Made by a program: the position numbers and the translations under genes. From Arabidopsis thaliana (taxonomy: Eukaryota; Streptophyta; Magnoliopsida; Brassicales; Brassicaceae), in assembly GCF_000001735.4 (NCBI RefSeq), contig NC_003071.7, positions 14,253,151 through 14,317,150 on the forward strand: a DNA stretch of 64,000 nucleotides, written 5' to 3'. Within the stretch, counting starts at the first letter, position 1, and every line of letters starts with the position of its first letter. Below the pieces are notes generated by a model. That model was not told the origin of the DNA. It ran no database searches and saw nothing but the letters and a program-made list of their open reading frames with translations. Below are positions 24,635-35,728 of the stretch, in pieces.

Positions 24635-27600
24635 TTATGATTCTGGTCCAATCTCTTGGACGCAATCAACTCCAATCTCTGAGAATGCTTCAAGAAGTTT
24701 TGGGTAGAGTTTGGAGAGCATGATCTTGAAACCGGTGGAATTTGTGGTTGAGTTCCCCTGCAGGTTAGCTGATGATCCTACAGGGACGCCTTCCATATAA
24801 GCCTTGCACGCAGCCAGAACATGCTGGGCCCGGTGCGTAAAATGGTCCTTCACAAGCATCTCAAAATGCTACAATGCAACAACACAGAGTTGATCAAAAA
24901 GGTTTCTTCTGGTGATTTTCATTTTGTGTTGAATTATTGCATCAGAACCCTACCTTTGGAGGCTTACGGAGCATTGAGATCATGGATTTGCAGGTTATGA
25001 GGAATGCATTCTCATTGTAACTCACTGAGTTTTTCTCTCCCTCGGCTCGGCCCAACTGCTTATCATAGCCAGCTTCATTGAAGTAAGGCTTCTCATTCAG
25101 AACCAGAGCCTGAAACGAAAGAAGAAGTTGAAGGATGGAGGAGCTCCCTGCGTTCCATACTTCAGTGCCAGAGCCACTCCATGTATTCAGCAGACTCAAG
25201 CAAACTCTTCCTGACTCATACAGGTTCGGATTCAGTCGCATCCCACCTGAATGATAATGTACCATCTGTATCCATAGAAGGAGAAAAAATTATCAATGTC
25301 ACTTGTTTTAGTCCACAAAACACTTTTAAACAACAACAGTTACATTTTTAGACCCCATGATATTGCTAAGAATTTACAAGAAACAGAAGTCCGACTGACT
25401 AGTCCCCAAGAAACACATATTTAAAAGCGAGAGTGAGTGATAGAGAAGTTAAAGAAGTGAAACTCACTGGTGGCTCATGAGGATATTGAGGTGGAAGCAT
25501 TATGTCGAAAAAGAAAAGCCCATCGTGATATGGCGTTCCAGGGGCACCAACCAGGGCTGCACGCAGAAGGTCCATCCTTTCTTCACACACACGCACATAT
25601 ATCGTGTCTGTTCATCACAAAAATTCAAAATCAGTGATTTTATAACCAAACACAACATCAGAACATACAATAATTGAAAACTATCATTTGGCCAAAGCGA
25701 AAAAAAAAAACGCGGCATGGCTAGGAAATCAACAGAGAATATATATGCAGAAAGAGTCAGAACTAACTCGGAAGATTTGCCTCCAAATTGCTCCATTCTT
25801 GCTGGACTTTCTTCACCCAACTCTTTGTGACCTATAAGAGATAAAAATGCAAAAGGATTACTTGGCTTAAGTATCGGTTTATCAAAAAGAATGTTAAGTA
25901 TTGGTCCCAAGAGTCATACCTGGGACTGAGCCAACCCTTTATCCGAAGAAAGGAAATGATGGTCCGAGCAGTCATTAACCATATCAAACTGTCTGAATCT
26001 CACTTGGTTCCTGCTGTTCTCTAGAAGAGTTGAATCCAGTGTCTTGTTAATTCCTTTTCCTTCTATAGGTATGTTGACCATCGTGGTGGTCATATCCACT
26101 TCACCTGAATTTGTTTCAGAGTTGTCATATGATTCTGCTGTTTCTTGAACAAGGACCTCAGAGTCACTTTGATCTTCAGAATCATTGCAACGTGAATGTG
26201 AACTTATAACCGAAGTGGAACCCTGATAACCAAAAAGGCTTGATGCAAGGTTTGTGATAAATCCAATGGCAGCTTTTGGAAGGAAAAATGAACTACATTC
26301 CGGAATGTTCTCGTTGCAACTTTCACCAACACTGTAGAGCTTCACCAGACCCTGATATACAGGTATCATATAAGTCACTATATATATAGAAGAATCTGCT
26401 GCTATGGGAATAAACTGATATATTCCTCATGGCACAAAAACTCTAGGACACCCAAACATCTAAGAGCTTAGCTTATATAAATACACATCAGATTACCGTT
26501 TCCTGATGGTTTGAAGATGCTTCATCCGATTGACTAATCTTCTGACTTAGATCTTGAACACTGCCTTCCGAACTTACAGTGCTAGAGTTGGAATATTCAG
26601 ACCTTTCCATTTTCCAAATTTCACATGGTGCAACCTGAAAAACATATATTCAGAAACTTAACAGCATATAAATCTGAAAGCTACTTCAATCGAGTAATTC
26701 AGCATGTAAATAATAAATGCCAACTGTAAACTTCTTTGAGTGATTTACTGGTCGCAAAACAAGACTAGGAGAAGGGGACTGTAGAAGTACACATTCCATG
26801 CTTGGTTCACGAAAAACTAAAAAGAACCTAACTAAGTTACACACATTTGACATTTCAACCGTAATAGCAAATAGCAATTCACACACAATATACTGTTGCT
26901 AAGGAAATATAACTAGCACAATACGTACCTTGCTAGTAGAACCATTGGCCCATTTCACCTTCACGGAACCATTTTTAAAACCTGTAACAACACCAATACT
27001 TGACAAAAAATATGCGCCACTGTAGTCACTCTCTGTAAGTAGGTGTTTCGCCTCTGTAGCGACGATTGTGTCTGCATTTGGATCAAATTTTCCTTCTGGA
27101 AGTAACTTGACCACCACATCGCTGAAACAGAATCCAAAATCAGGGTGCTCAAGCAGTTCATATGCACTGACAATTTCTTCCATCACCTCATCAACACAAC
27201 CTGTTGCTTCTTTCTCAACCTGTATTGTCCATTGTACCTTCACAGTTTGTTCCTTAGCATTGACAGCCTTCACAACTCCCCATTTTTTGCTGTTGCAGGT
27301 TTCCTTTTCCACAACAAACTGTTCGGGCCAAAAATCATGAGCATTAACAGCACCAACAGGAAGCAGCTGTTGGGAATCAACTCCCAGACTGCAGCTACCA
27401 TCTTGCCACATAACAGCAACCTTCATCTTTGTCTTTGTGATAACAAATAGCTCATCCAAACCTGAGTTCTGCATATTTCTGTTAAACCCTTTTTGGAATG
27501 TCTTATGGCATTCATTGAGATTGTAGGCAGCCACATTTGGAGTTTGCCGCTCTGCTATATCACAGTGGGAAGAGCCAGGGAGTATACACCAGTCACCAAG

Positions 27601-28332
27601 CTGCCAACTCGCATGAGAAACACAAGGTAACAAAGTTAAACTCTCAGGATTCTGCAAAGCTTGAGGTGCAGTTAAATTCCGATCACCCTCCATTACGATG
27701 GAGGCAACCCAATCGACGTAGACAAGTCCTGCTTCTACAGTGCAAACAGTTCCCATAACCTGGGTTCCTCTCCAGGTCCCGCATAACCATGTAGTTGATC
27801 TGGGGGCATGGGCCAGCTTTACCTGAACTCTTTGCCCTGGGTAATACGAATATTGAGAATCCTCGAGTAAATTTGGGGGAATGGCCACAAGTTTATCTTG
27901 ACCATCTACAAGGACCTCATAGTTGGTCCCATCATCAAGGGTGACAGAGACACGCTCAACTATTTTGTCAACCCTTCCAACCCAAGGTCCGTTAATCACA
28001 TAATCAGAGAGTGAAATAGAACGCAACTTTTGAAGCCTCTTGGTATCAACTTCCTTCATGATCTTCCCATGAGTACTTTCGAGATTGACAAACATGTCTA
28101 TGTTGATAACCCTGCCACTCTGTCCTGATGGTTCAGTGGCGGACCGCACAATGTCACCATACATAAATCCCCTCTCGAACGACAGGAACTCATCGATTTT
28201 GCCAATGGTTTCTTCAAGGTTTGAGAAAATGTTCTGTGCCCGTCCACCATAAGAAAACTCGACTTCTTCGTGTTCACTGCTACCACTGTCGCTGGAGCTA
28301 TCCCAATCAGAGTCAGTAAGGGACATTTCCAT
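24635..28332 (-). CDS. PHO2: PHO2 / UBC24, E2 ubiquitin-conjugating enzyme of phosphate homeostasis (At2g33770)
   Basis: Large E2 (E2/E3 hybrid-like) enzyme that limits phosphate uptake and loading; it is known to promote turnover of PHO1 and PHT1-class transporters in endomembranes. Seven coding exons on the minus strand: 28332-26929, 26634-26497, 26351-25920, 25831-25768, 25607-25468, 25265-24954 and 24868-24635, spliced to 907 residues. The long N-terminus is acidic and contains SH3-like segments (KVKWANGSTSKV). The UBC domain is C-terminal, with LPPQYPHEPP and NPNLYESGRVCLSLLNTW; the catalytic cysteine falls at residue 748, the known active site. The leader has two introns (29479-29172 and 28441-28344) and carries five miR399 sites, through which phosphate starvation lowers the transcript. 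Confidence 0.98.
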
Positions 28333-28619
28333 AGTTTAGACGCCTGCCATGGAACTGAATATTCGTCAAGTGCTCAAATACCAAACAGAAACAAATGATA
28401 CAAGAAATGCTGAGAGCCAGGAAGATATGAAAACTTCTGACCTTGATGAGAAACGGTGTAGCTTCCCTGTTTGTTAAAAGATCCAGTTACTTTGATAGGA
28501 GTGTGGATTCTCACGTTAGATGACTGATATGGACTGACAGCAACGGTCAGCTGAAACTGCAGACCGTGATGATAACTGCTCGACTAAGATAATAGGAGTC
28601 AACTGTAAGACTCAGATAA

Positions 28620-28640
28620 TGCCAAAGGAGATTTGCTCTA
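28620..28640 (-). promoter_or_regulatory. miR399 target site 1 in PHO2 leader
   Basis: The plus strand reads TGCCAAAGGAGATTTGCTCT, the same sense as mature miR399 (TGCCAAAGGAGATTTGCCC..). The PHO2 transcript is therefore complementary, with mismatches only near the miRNA 3' end. Confidence 0.93.
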
Positions 28641-28676
28641 CGAAAGATAACGTGAGTCAACTACGAACTCGGATAA

Positions 28677-28697
28677 TGCCAAAGGAGATTTGCTCGA
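28677..28697 (-). promoter_or_regulatory. miR399 target site 2 in PHO2 leader
   Basis: TGCCAAAGGAGATTTGCTCG on the plus strand, exactly 57 bp from site 1. The flanks are also related to those of site 1, so the pair arose by local duplication. Confidence 0.93.
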
Positions 28698-28733
28698 ACA
28701 AGAGATGAGGTGAGCCAACTGAGGACTCCGAAA

Positions 28734-28754
28734 TGCCAAAGGAGATTTGCCCAA
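28734..28754 (-). promoter_or_regulatory. miR399 target site 3 in PHO2 leader
   Basis: TGCCAAAGGAGATTTGCCCA on the plus strand, again 57 bp from the previous site. It matches the common miR399 form over its first 19 bases. Confidence 0.93.
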
Positions 28755-28822
28755 CGAATGGACTGAAGTTTCCAGTTGGATAAACTTCAAAGGGGAACCC
28801 AAGATGTGATTGGAGTTCCAAT

Positions 28823-28843
28823 TGCCAAAGGAGATATGCCCTA
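28823..28843 (-). promoter_or_regulatory. miR399 target site 4 in PHO2 leader
   Basis: TGCCAAAGGAGATATGCCCT on the plus strand. One T-to-A difference from miR399 lies in the 3' half of the pairing; the seed is intact. Confidence 0.9.
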
Positions 28844-28955
28844 GAATGAGGGTGGAGCTTCAAACCTCAAAGAAATTCGAAAGCTCCAAGACTTGTATCA
28901 AAGCCACCTAACGGGAGAAACTTCACTTCTGCTGCTGCTGCTTAATTGTTACTTT

Positions 28956-28976
28956 TGCCAAAGAAGATTTGCCCTA
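28956..28976 (-). promoter_or_regulatory. miR399 target site 5 in PHO2 leader
   Basis: TGCCAAAGAAGATTTGCCCT on the plus strand. There is one G-to-A difference at miRNA position 9, close to the cleavage region, so this may be the weakest of the five. Confidence 0.88.
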
Positions 28977-29480
28977 AAGGAGCTAGAATCTGAAGTATAA
29001 ATGGGAAACAGGACAGAGTTCAAACGAAGTGAGAAACAAGATCGGTCTCTTGACAATCATTCACGCATACTCCCACAAGTGTGACAGTGAGACAATCATG
29101 ATGAAATTTCGTTAATAGCTCATGCGAAGTAAACCAGATTTTCCTCCATCACTTGAGAATTTCCAAAGAACCTGCAACAGCGTCATTTGTTTCTTACTTA
29201 TCATAGAAGTTGAGAGTCACAGAAGCTGAGAAACAAATCATAAAGAGCAAAGCATAGGAATTTCTTGCTAAAAATACCAATTTGGCAATTAAACTAAGAA
29301 GAGAGCACAGAACAAGAGACAATAGAGGGAGAATCTCAAAGGTCTTAGCTTTATACTTTCTAAATTAAACTCTTGAAGTTGGTAAAAAGACAGCAAAAGC
29401 TAGGAAATTGGAGAAGACCCTTTTCTTAATTTAATTCAACAAAAGATCAAACAAACAAATTGGAGAAGGAGGAACGTACC

Positions 29481-32400
29481 TTAAGAAGCGGCAGGCTTTA
29501 TACAAACGAAGGAGAACCAAAAAACACCCCTTTTTATTAATCTCAATTTCTCGCCTATTCCTCTAGAGAAGGAGAAATAGTGAGAAATCCAGAAGATGCA
29601 GAGTACTTGTTCTCCCTTAATCTCCCGAGTCTATGACGCCATTAACGAACCTCCAAACCATTGCAAAACCAACAGAATTCCCTCTCTGTTTCGTTCTCTC
29701 CTTCTCTCTCTCTGTTTCGTTCTCTGCTCTGTTTCGTTGTCTGCTCTGTTTCTTTGCTCTGGAGGTGGTGGTTGGATGGTGTTGAGAGTGGTTGATTAGG
29801 TATCACATCGAAGGAAGGGGGAAAGGGCAAAGACAAAGATATATTCGGTGGAGAAGAAGAGAATATACCAACAGTATCTCAGTATCCCACACACACACAA
29901 CTCTACATCACTCCTTTTCTTCCTCCCTTTTTTCTCTCTTCCTCTTTCCTTTTCCAACCCACAACCAAATTATACATTATTAACTTTATTATATAATCTG
30001 TTATACATTTTTTCATTATTTGTCAATAAAAAACAAAAATCTGTTATATTTCAAAGAAAAAAAAAAGAATTAATATATAATCTATAGAACAAAACAGAAA
30101 ACTATAGTCATTAGTTCCAAAAAAAAAACGTTAACTCTAAATGATGACACAAAGCGGTATTATAAACGATTTAACGTAAATAGCTAAAAATTGTGTAAAA
30201 TAGAAGATGGGATATAGCAAAATTGAGAATTCGTCACTTGTCCTTTGAGGATAACATTAAGATGTACATTTTTCTGTTCAAGACATAAGTCAACGAGAAT
30301 ATGGCAAACATATGTTTCCATGAGCTATCATTATTATTGTTTCTCTGTTTCTTATTTTGCTTGAACAAAGATCATAACTGATTCAAATACCCAATATACG
30401 TTAAGAATGTACATGATATACGTTAAAGGGGATGACAAACAAAAATATACGTTAATTCGTTTCTTTAACAAAAAAAAAAAAGGATATACGTTAATTCGTT
30501 TACTTCTAATACAACTAATTGTGTAAGTGAGCTACCAAAATATTTATTAAATTTTCTAAAATAGTTGTGCCAGTGCCATATGCATGCATTGACAATTTGT
30601 GAGAGAAACACTTGAATCTACTAAACAAGCTCAAAGGTCAAAGAACATAAGTGAGTGGCTGATATAAAATTTTGATTGATTTGTGACAAGATGCGACTTT
30701 TCTTTAGAGTTAGTGCTTTTTGATTTTTGCAGACCAATTGATAAACGTGACACGTGTAAATCTGGACTTTTATATTTGTTAGAGTAATCTGGATAACTTG
30801 TGAACGTGCGTTACATGTTAGCCTGTCGTACCACTCTCTATGCAGACGTGTGCATCCTCCTAGGTTTTGAAACAAACCACGTCTTGGTCAGATACTCCTA
30901 TTATACATAGTCTGTAACTCGACACCAGACAGTATTGTGTTAATCCCGAAGCAAGTGGTTACGAAGTGAGACTTCTAAGAATGCGAAAATATTAATTGAA
31001 TAAAATGGGAAATGTGGACGATTGATGAACATGTTTATCCTAGTTGTAAAGTACCTTTTTAGTATAATTAACTATTTTGGGAGAAGGGCCTTAAGAAAAT
31101 GACATATTCCTAACTTCTCTTTACAAATTGATTTTCTTGCTTTTTGCTTTTTATAGTGTGCTATTTTTGTTTACGCACTTGAATCTTATGTCCTCTTCCT
31201 AATTGGTGTCCTTGTGCTCATCCGAAAGAGTATCTGATTAAGATAATCATACGTGTCGTGGAATGAGAAAGTGTTTTCTTTTTCAACACATATTCACTAG
31301 AAGCAATAAATTGGTTACAAGGATAGAATTCATCTCGAGGCAACTAGATATCATATTTGGAACATTACATAAAGTGATAATTAACTCTAATTTTCAGGAA
31401 GCTCAAATACGGTTCATGAAATACAGCATTTATAAAAGCTCTCTCGATAAATCACATGTATACAGAATATTAAAGGATCGATATAGAAGGAGTAACCAAC
31501 GTAGTGCTGGTCCAATGATAAATCTTTTAGGTAAAAATATTAAGTTCGACATCTGTTGAGAGGAATCTTTTTCTTAAAAGAGATGAATTTAAGAAGATCA
31601 ATAATGAAAACCTTAATATATATGATAACATGCGTTATTGCTTAAATTATGTTATGAAAAATATCTTCAGAAAAACAAACACTTCTTGTGAGTTGTGAAA
31701 CACATACACACAAAAGAAAGAAAGAAATAAAAAAACACTTAACTTTATTATGTACGATCTGATGATGTCAATGTAATTATTTGCTAAGATAACCTTGTAC
31801 TTAAAAACATATGACGCGATCTAGTTCTGGTTTATAAATGTGCGTGTATATATAAACACATAAAGAACTCTCACGGCCGGAATTATGTATTTGATTGAGC
31901 AAATTAATACAAGTGAGAAACATATGTTACAAACTTTCACGCTATGATATGTCAATACGAAATAATTGGAAAAACTATTGTAGAGATATTGATTGGTGTG
32001 ACATGTATTATTGAGGAAAATTATGTACCAGTTTTGGTACAACGGTTTTCTGAGAGGGTAAAATTAGTAAGAAGGTAAAACTTAGCAATACGAAACAAAA
32101 ATAAGTGATTGTACAAGTTTTATACCATTATCATTTTTAGGAGAAAATAATAAATAATTTACTGAAGTGGAAGTGATTAGATGATTTAAAATTTTCTTTT
32201 TTTTTCATATTTTATGAATATTAACTATAGTTTTTACCAGAAACAATAGTCAATATATAAACATTTTTGTAATTCTTTGATTACCGTCTAAGTCTAGCCA
32301 AAATCGATCCCTCATTTGAACTTTAACATTAAATCAAATAGGAGATTTGTTCTTGGCCAACTCACATATTTGAGTGAAATGCATATTTCTTAATATTTCC

Positions 32401-34017
32401 AAAATTCAAGGAACAGTAGAACATAAAATGCAGCAATAATATTCAGCAGCAGCCATGCTTTTTGCTTTACATTACATATATATATGAGTATGTGTACATC
32501 TTTAGATCTAAGTGCATAGAATAATATGAGTGCGGCAGATTGTGAAGGAAGTGGAGAAACTATATATCATGACAACAGATTCCAATAGCACAATGATTTA
32601 TTCAAAGTGGAAGCTTTTTTTTTAGTTTTTTCACATTTTAATATTACCACTTTTTTTTGTTTTATAACTGTGCCATTTTGAATGGACACAAACTCTATTT
32701 AGTTTATTTATTAACTTTGGTGGTAAAGCTCTTTACTCATACCACTTGGACCGTCAATATTGCTTTATTACCAAAAACATATTTTAATTTTTTCCACTAT
32801 ATGTCTATATCCAGTTGATTTTTTCATGATTCAAATATTTGTTACTATATGGTTCTGCACTTTCTCTAGTACTATTTTTAGACATGAAATCTTCTTGTTA
32901 TTACTCTATATTCATGAATAATGAACCTAATTAATATGGTCATGTTTTTTGTGACTTCCTTGAACTCGACTGTTTGGCCATCGAAGTTCGTTTCTTCTTC
33001 AATTTCTCTTGATCTGCTCTATGGTATCTATGCATTGTTAAAATGAAAAATAAGCCTAATGTGTAACAAATGCTCATGCTTAATTGAGTTTATTTCTACA
33101 TCATTGGACTTACTTTAAAATTTCTTTATATATTTCGTTACTAAAATATGAGCCTTGTTTTGTTATGTTGTGTTTTTTTCCTTGTTCACTTTGACTATAA
33201 TTTCCTAGAATTTAAATTGGGCCTTCTCTTTCTGTAAAATAACTTGGGTCTTAGGCAATGCATACTTTAAACTTCTGTTGGCTACTTAAAAATATGATTT
33301 TGACAGTGATATCATGTTATGTTGTCATTACGGAGTCTTCCCAATTTTAAGTCTTGCACTAGAAACTGGCAAAGTTAATACCACTTTGGTACTTTATAAT
33401 ATATGAATAAATCATTTGAGAGAAGAAGAAGAAGAATCACCTGAACCAAGAAAAAAAAAAGGATCTAGGAGGAGAAGTGAATGATGATTTGAATTCGAAC
33501 GAAAGTGTGGAGTTAAAGACGAGGTTAATTAGATTCTAGAATTAGTTGCTCAAGAACTTCGGAAATCAAGGATTAGATATTTTCCAGGAATAATAGTACT
33601 AGAAACGGTTCCTCGATCTTTTAGCAGGATAGTAGTACTATCTCAAATTGGAACAAGATAATCAATTATGATAAGGAAAATTAGTTATCATGAAACTCCA
33701 AGTCTAAGTTACGCGCGGAATAATATATTATTTGGTTTTGAATGTTCTAAAATATGCATGAGATAAGCGGTATGACGGCAGACAAAATAAAAAAAAAAAA
33801 AATAGTAAGAACAATATATTTGAAATCATATCAAGAGAAGCTTAAGTAAGTGAGATAGTGATCATACATACAAATCCAGAGAAGGATACATCAAAAATGA
33901 TCTTCTCTTTTTTTAGTAAAAACATTATTCAGAAACGGACACACAACAGAAAGAAATTGACCCCAAAAAGATTAATCAAATAGAGATTTGTATTCTCTCT
34001 TTGAAGACGCTTTCTCA
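29481..34017. other. PHO2 first leader exon/promoter and gene-poor AT-rich DNA
   Basis: The first few hundred bases hold PHO2 leader exon 1, with CT/GA-rich and CA-repeat tracts around 29.6-29.95 kb and a GAATATAC (P1BS-type, GNATATNC) motif at 29871-29878. From about 30 to 34 kb I see AT-rich DNA with short chance frames, one of 98 codons at 31263-31559 without a recognisable domain. No transposon ends were recognised. Confidence 0.4.
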
Positions 34018-34110
34018 TCACTCCTTTGTCTCTCCGTCCTTGTGTTTCCCCTTCTTTGGCTCAACGAAACAGAAGCATGAACAACAAGGCAGCTGAAACA
34101 AAAACTTCAT
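34018..34110 (-). CDS. Candidate 30-aa Cys/Lys-rich micropeptide
   Basis: A short frame on the minus strand from ATG at 34110 to TGA at 34018 encodes 30 residues. It begins MKFLFQ, has a tight cysteine-aromatic cluster PCCSCFCF at residues 8-15, then a Lys-rich hydrophilic tail (EPKKGKHKDGETKE). Such a cluster next to a hydrophobic N-terminus would suit S-acylation and membrane anchoring. No domain family can be named with confidence. It stands alone in a gene-poor interval, and a second in-phase TGA follows the first stop directly. The frame is far below usual gene-finding cut-offs. Coding status is inference from composition; a chance frame cannot be excluded. Confidence 0.4.
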   Translation of the reverse strand: MKFLFQLPCCSCFCFVEPKKGKHKDGETKE

Positions 34111-35395
34111 CGTGATTTGGAATTGGCTCAACAGTACTACTTCGATATATATGCCTTTTATATTTAATATTATGCCTTTGTTCTTCCAGTTTCAGAATGA
34201 TTTTTGGGTTTCCTTTATTCGTTTCAGATTTTTGGATGCTTTGCCAACCAAGTTGATTCTCCCTTGAAAAGAAGATGCCTCATTCTAGCTACCACTTATT
34301 TGGGGCAGAATCATAATTTTGTAAATTGAAAATGATTTTGCACATCAGGATGCCTTTTTCAGAGGGCTAGATTTATATATTTATGTACTATATTTATTTA
34401 ATAAATTATCATAGTAATCTTGTTTTCATTAGGTTAGAGTTTCCAGGGTTTCATGCTTTCATGTGTTTTGTGAAAATTTCTTCATTATTAATTTTATACA
34501 AACCTTTACAAAAATGAACTAAACGCTTTTAAAATGATAAAACACCAAATGCTCTACAAGTAATACTTAAATGGATTTGGCAATCAATGATCGCGAGTAG
34601 CATTTTATATTCTAATACTCGAAAAAAAGAAATCAAGAACCATTGATTATGTCAAGCAAACAACAAGGTTTTCTTGTGTATATTCGATAACGTAGGCCTT
34701 ACGCTATCGTACAAGAAGTTAATTAGAGCTAATATACTAAAGTCTCCGAAAGAGTACTTTGTTGTATATACAAACAAACAATTGAAAATGTATACATGTT
34801 TTTAGACGAGAGATTTAATTATATCTAATTAATTTTTAAGAATTTTCATTTATAAAAAGTGTAAAAACCTGAAATAAATCGTTGGAAACAAAAAAGAGAG
34901 AACAATGGCTCTGCTTGAATACCTATTTAATTTGGAGGTGATAGTACGAACTTAAATGTGTAAAAAAGAGACAGATGCATGAAACAACTCTCCTCAATTA
35001 GCCCTAGGGCTAACAAGCTAATTCGAACATGTTAATTAATTGAATCTCTCCGTACAAAATTGGACACCCGATCAAAGAGGAGTGCCACATATAAAATTAA
35101 CAGATTTAAACTAACAAATGAACGACGTGAATCAACAAAAAAAAAATATCCTAAAAAAAGGGCCAACACTTAAAAAAACAAAATTAACAACCACAAAAAT
35201 AAAACAAAAACTTACACTCTGTATTGCCCTTTTTTATCCCCAACAAAAGCATCCCACATTTGTTCTTCTGCAATATCACTTCTATTTCTCCCTCCTTTCA
35301 CAAGGAAGGGCGTAGAAGAATCCACCATAATAGTTCTATAACCAGATAATAAAAACATTTAAATTTCATCAGCAAAACAAAACAAAGAAAACCAA
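34111..35395. other. Spacer and RALFL19 promoter
   Basis: AT-rich sequence between the micropeptide frame and RALFL19. The last 100 bp should be RALFL19 leader. No other supported gene. Confidence 0.4.
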
Positions 35396-35728
35396 ATGGG
35401 TATCAAGATCTTGTTGATCCTTGGCCTCTTGACCCTGGCTGTAGTCGCCGAGTCAGCCAATGCCACATGGACCCTTACCAAATCTTGTGTCAATGGCCAA
35501 GGTTGCATTGGAGAGGATGGTGAGCTTGACTACTTGATGGATTCTGAGACCAACCGGCGCCAACTAGCCGCGAGGCGCAGCTACATCAGTTACGGTGCTC
35601 TCAGGAAGAACAATGTGCCGTGCAGCCGACGTGGCCGGTCTTACTACGATTGCAAGAAGAGGAAAAGGGCTAACCCTTACAGACGTGGCTGCAGCGTCAT
35701 CACGCATTGCTACAGGCAAACTTCTTAA
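35396..35728 (+). CDS. RALFL19: RALF-like 19 prepropeptide (At2g33775)
   Basis: Secreted rapid alkalinization factor precursor; RALF peptides bind CrRLK1L receptors (FERONIA, ANXUR, BUPS) with LLG and LRX partners at the cell wall, and RALF19 is known from pollen tubes. Intronless, 110 residues. A hydrophobic signal peptide covers about residues 1-20. The pro-region carries two cysteines (31 and 37). The subtilase S1P site RRQL is at 54-57, the receptor-contact YISY at 63-66, and four mature cysteines lie at 76, 86, 99 and 105 within a very basic peptide. All canonical RALF features are present and the length is normal. Confidence 0.95.
   Translation: MGIKILLILGLLTLAVVAESANATWTLTKSCVNGQGCIGEDGELDYLMDSETNRRQLAARRSYISYGALRKNNVPCSRRGRSYYDCKKRKRANPYRRGCSVITHCYRQTS

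Larger units (their letters stand above)
28343..29480 (-). promoter_or_regulatory. PHO2: PHO2 5' UTR with two introns
   Basis: Leader segments inferred from splice signals: a first exon ending at 29480 (AAG|GTAC), a second from 29171 to 28442, and a third from 28343 running into the ATG at 28332. The second exon holds all five miR399 target sites. The transcription start is probably near 29.8 kb but cannot be fixed from sequence. Confidence 0.75.

Noticed and set aside
28657-28863. 68-codon frame across miR399 sites 2-4 with repeated GQISFGI-like words
   Set aside because: It has no ATG start, and its repeats only mirror the miR399 site array in the untranslated leader.
31263-31559. 98-codon plus-strand frame in the desert before RALFL19
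   Set aside because: No motif, AT-driven composition (Ile/Lys/Asn-rich) and poor start context.
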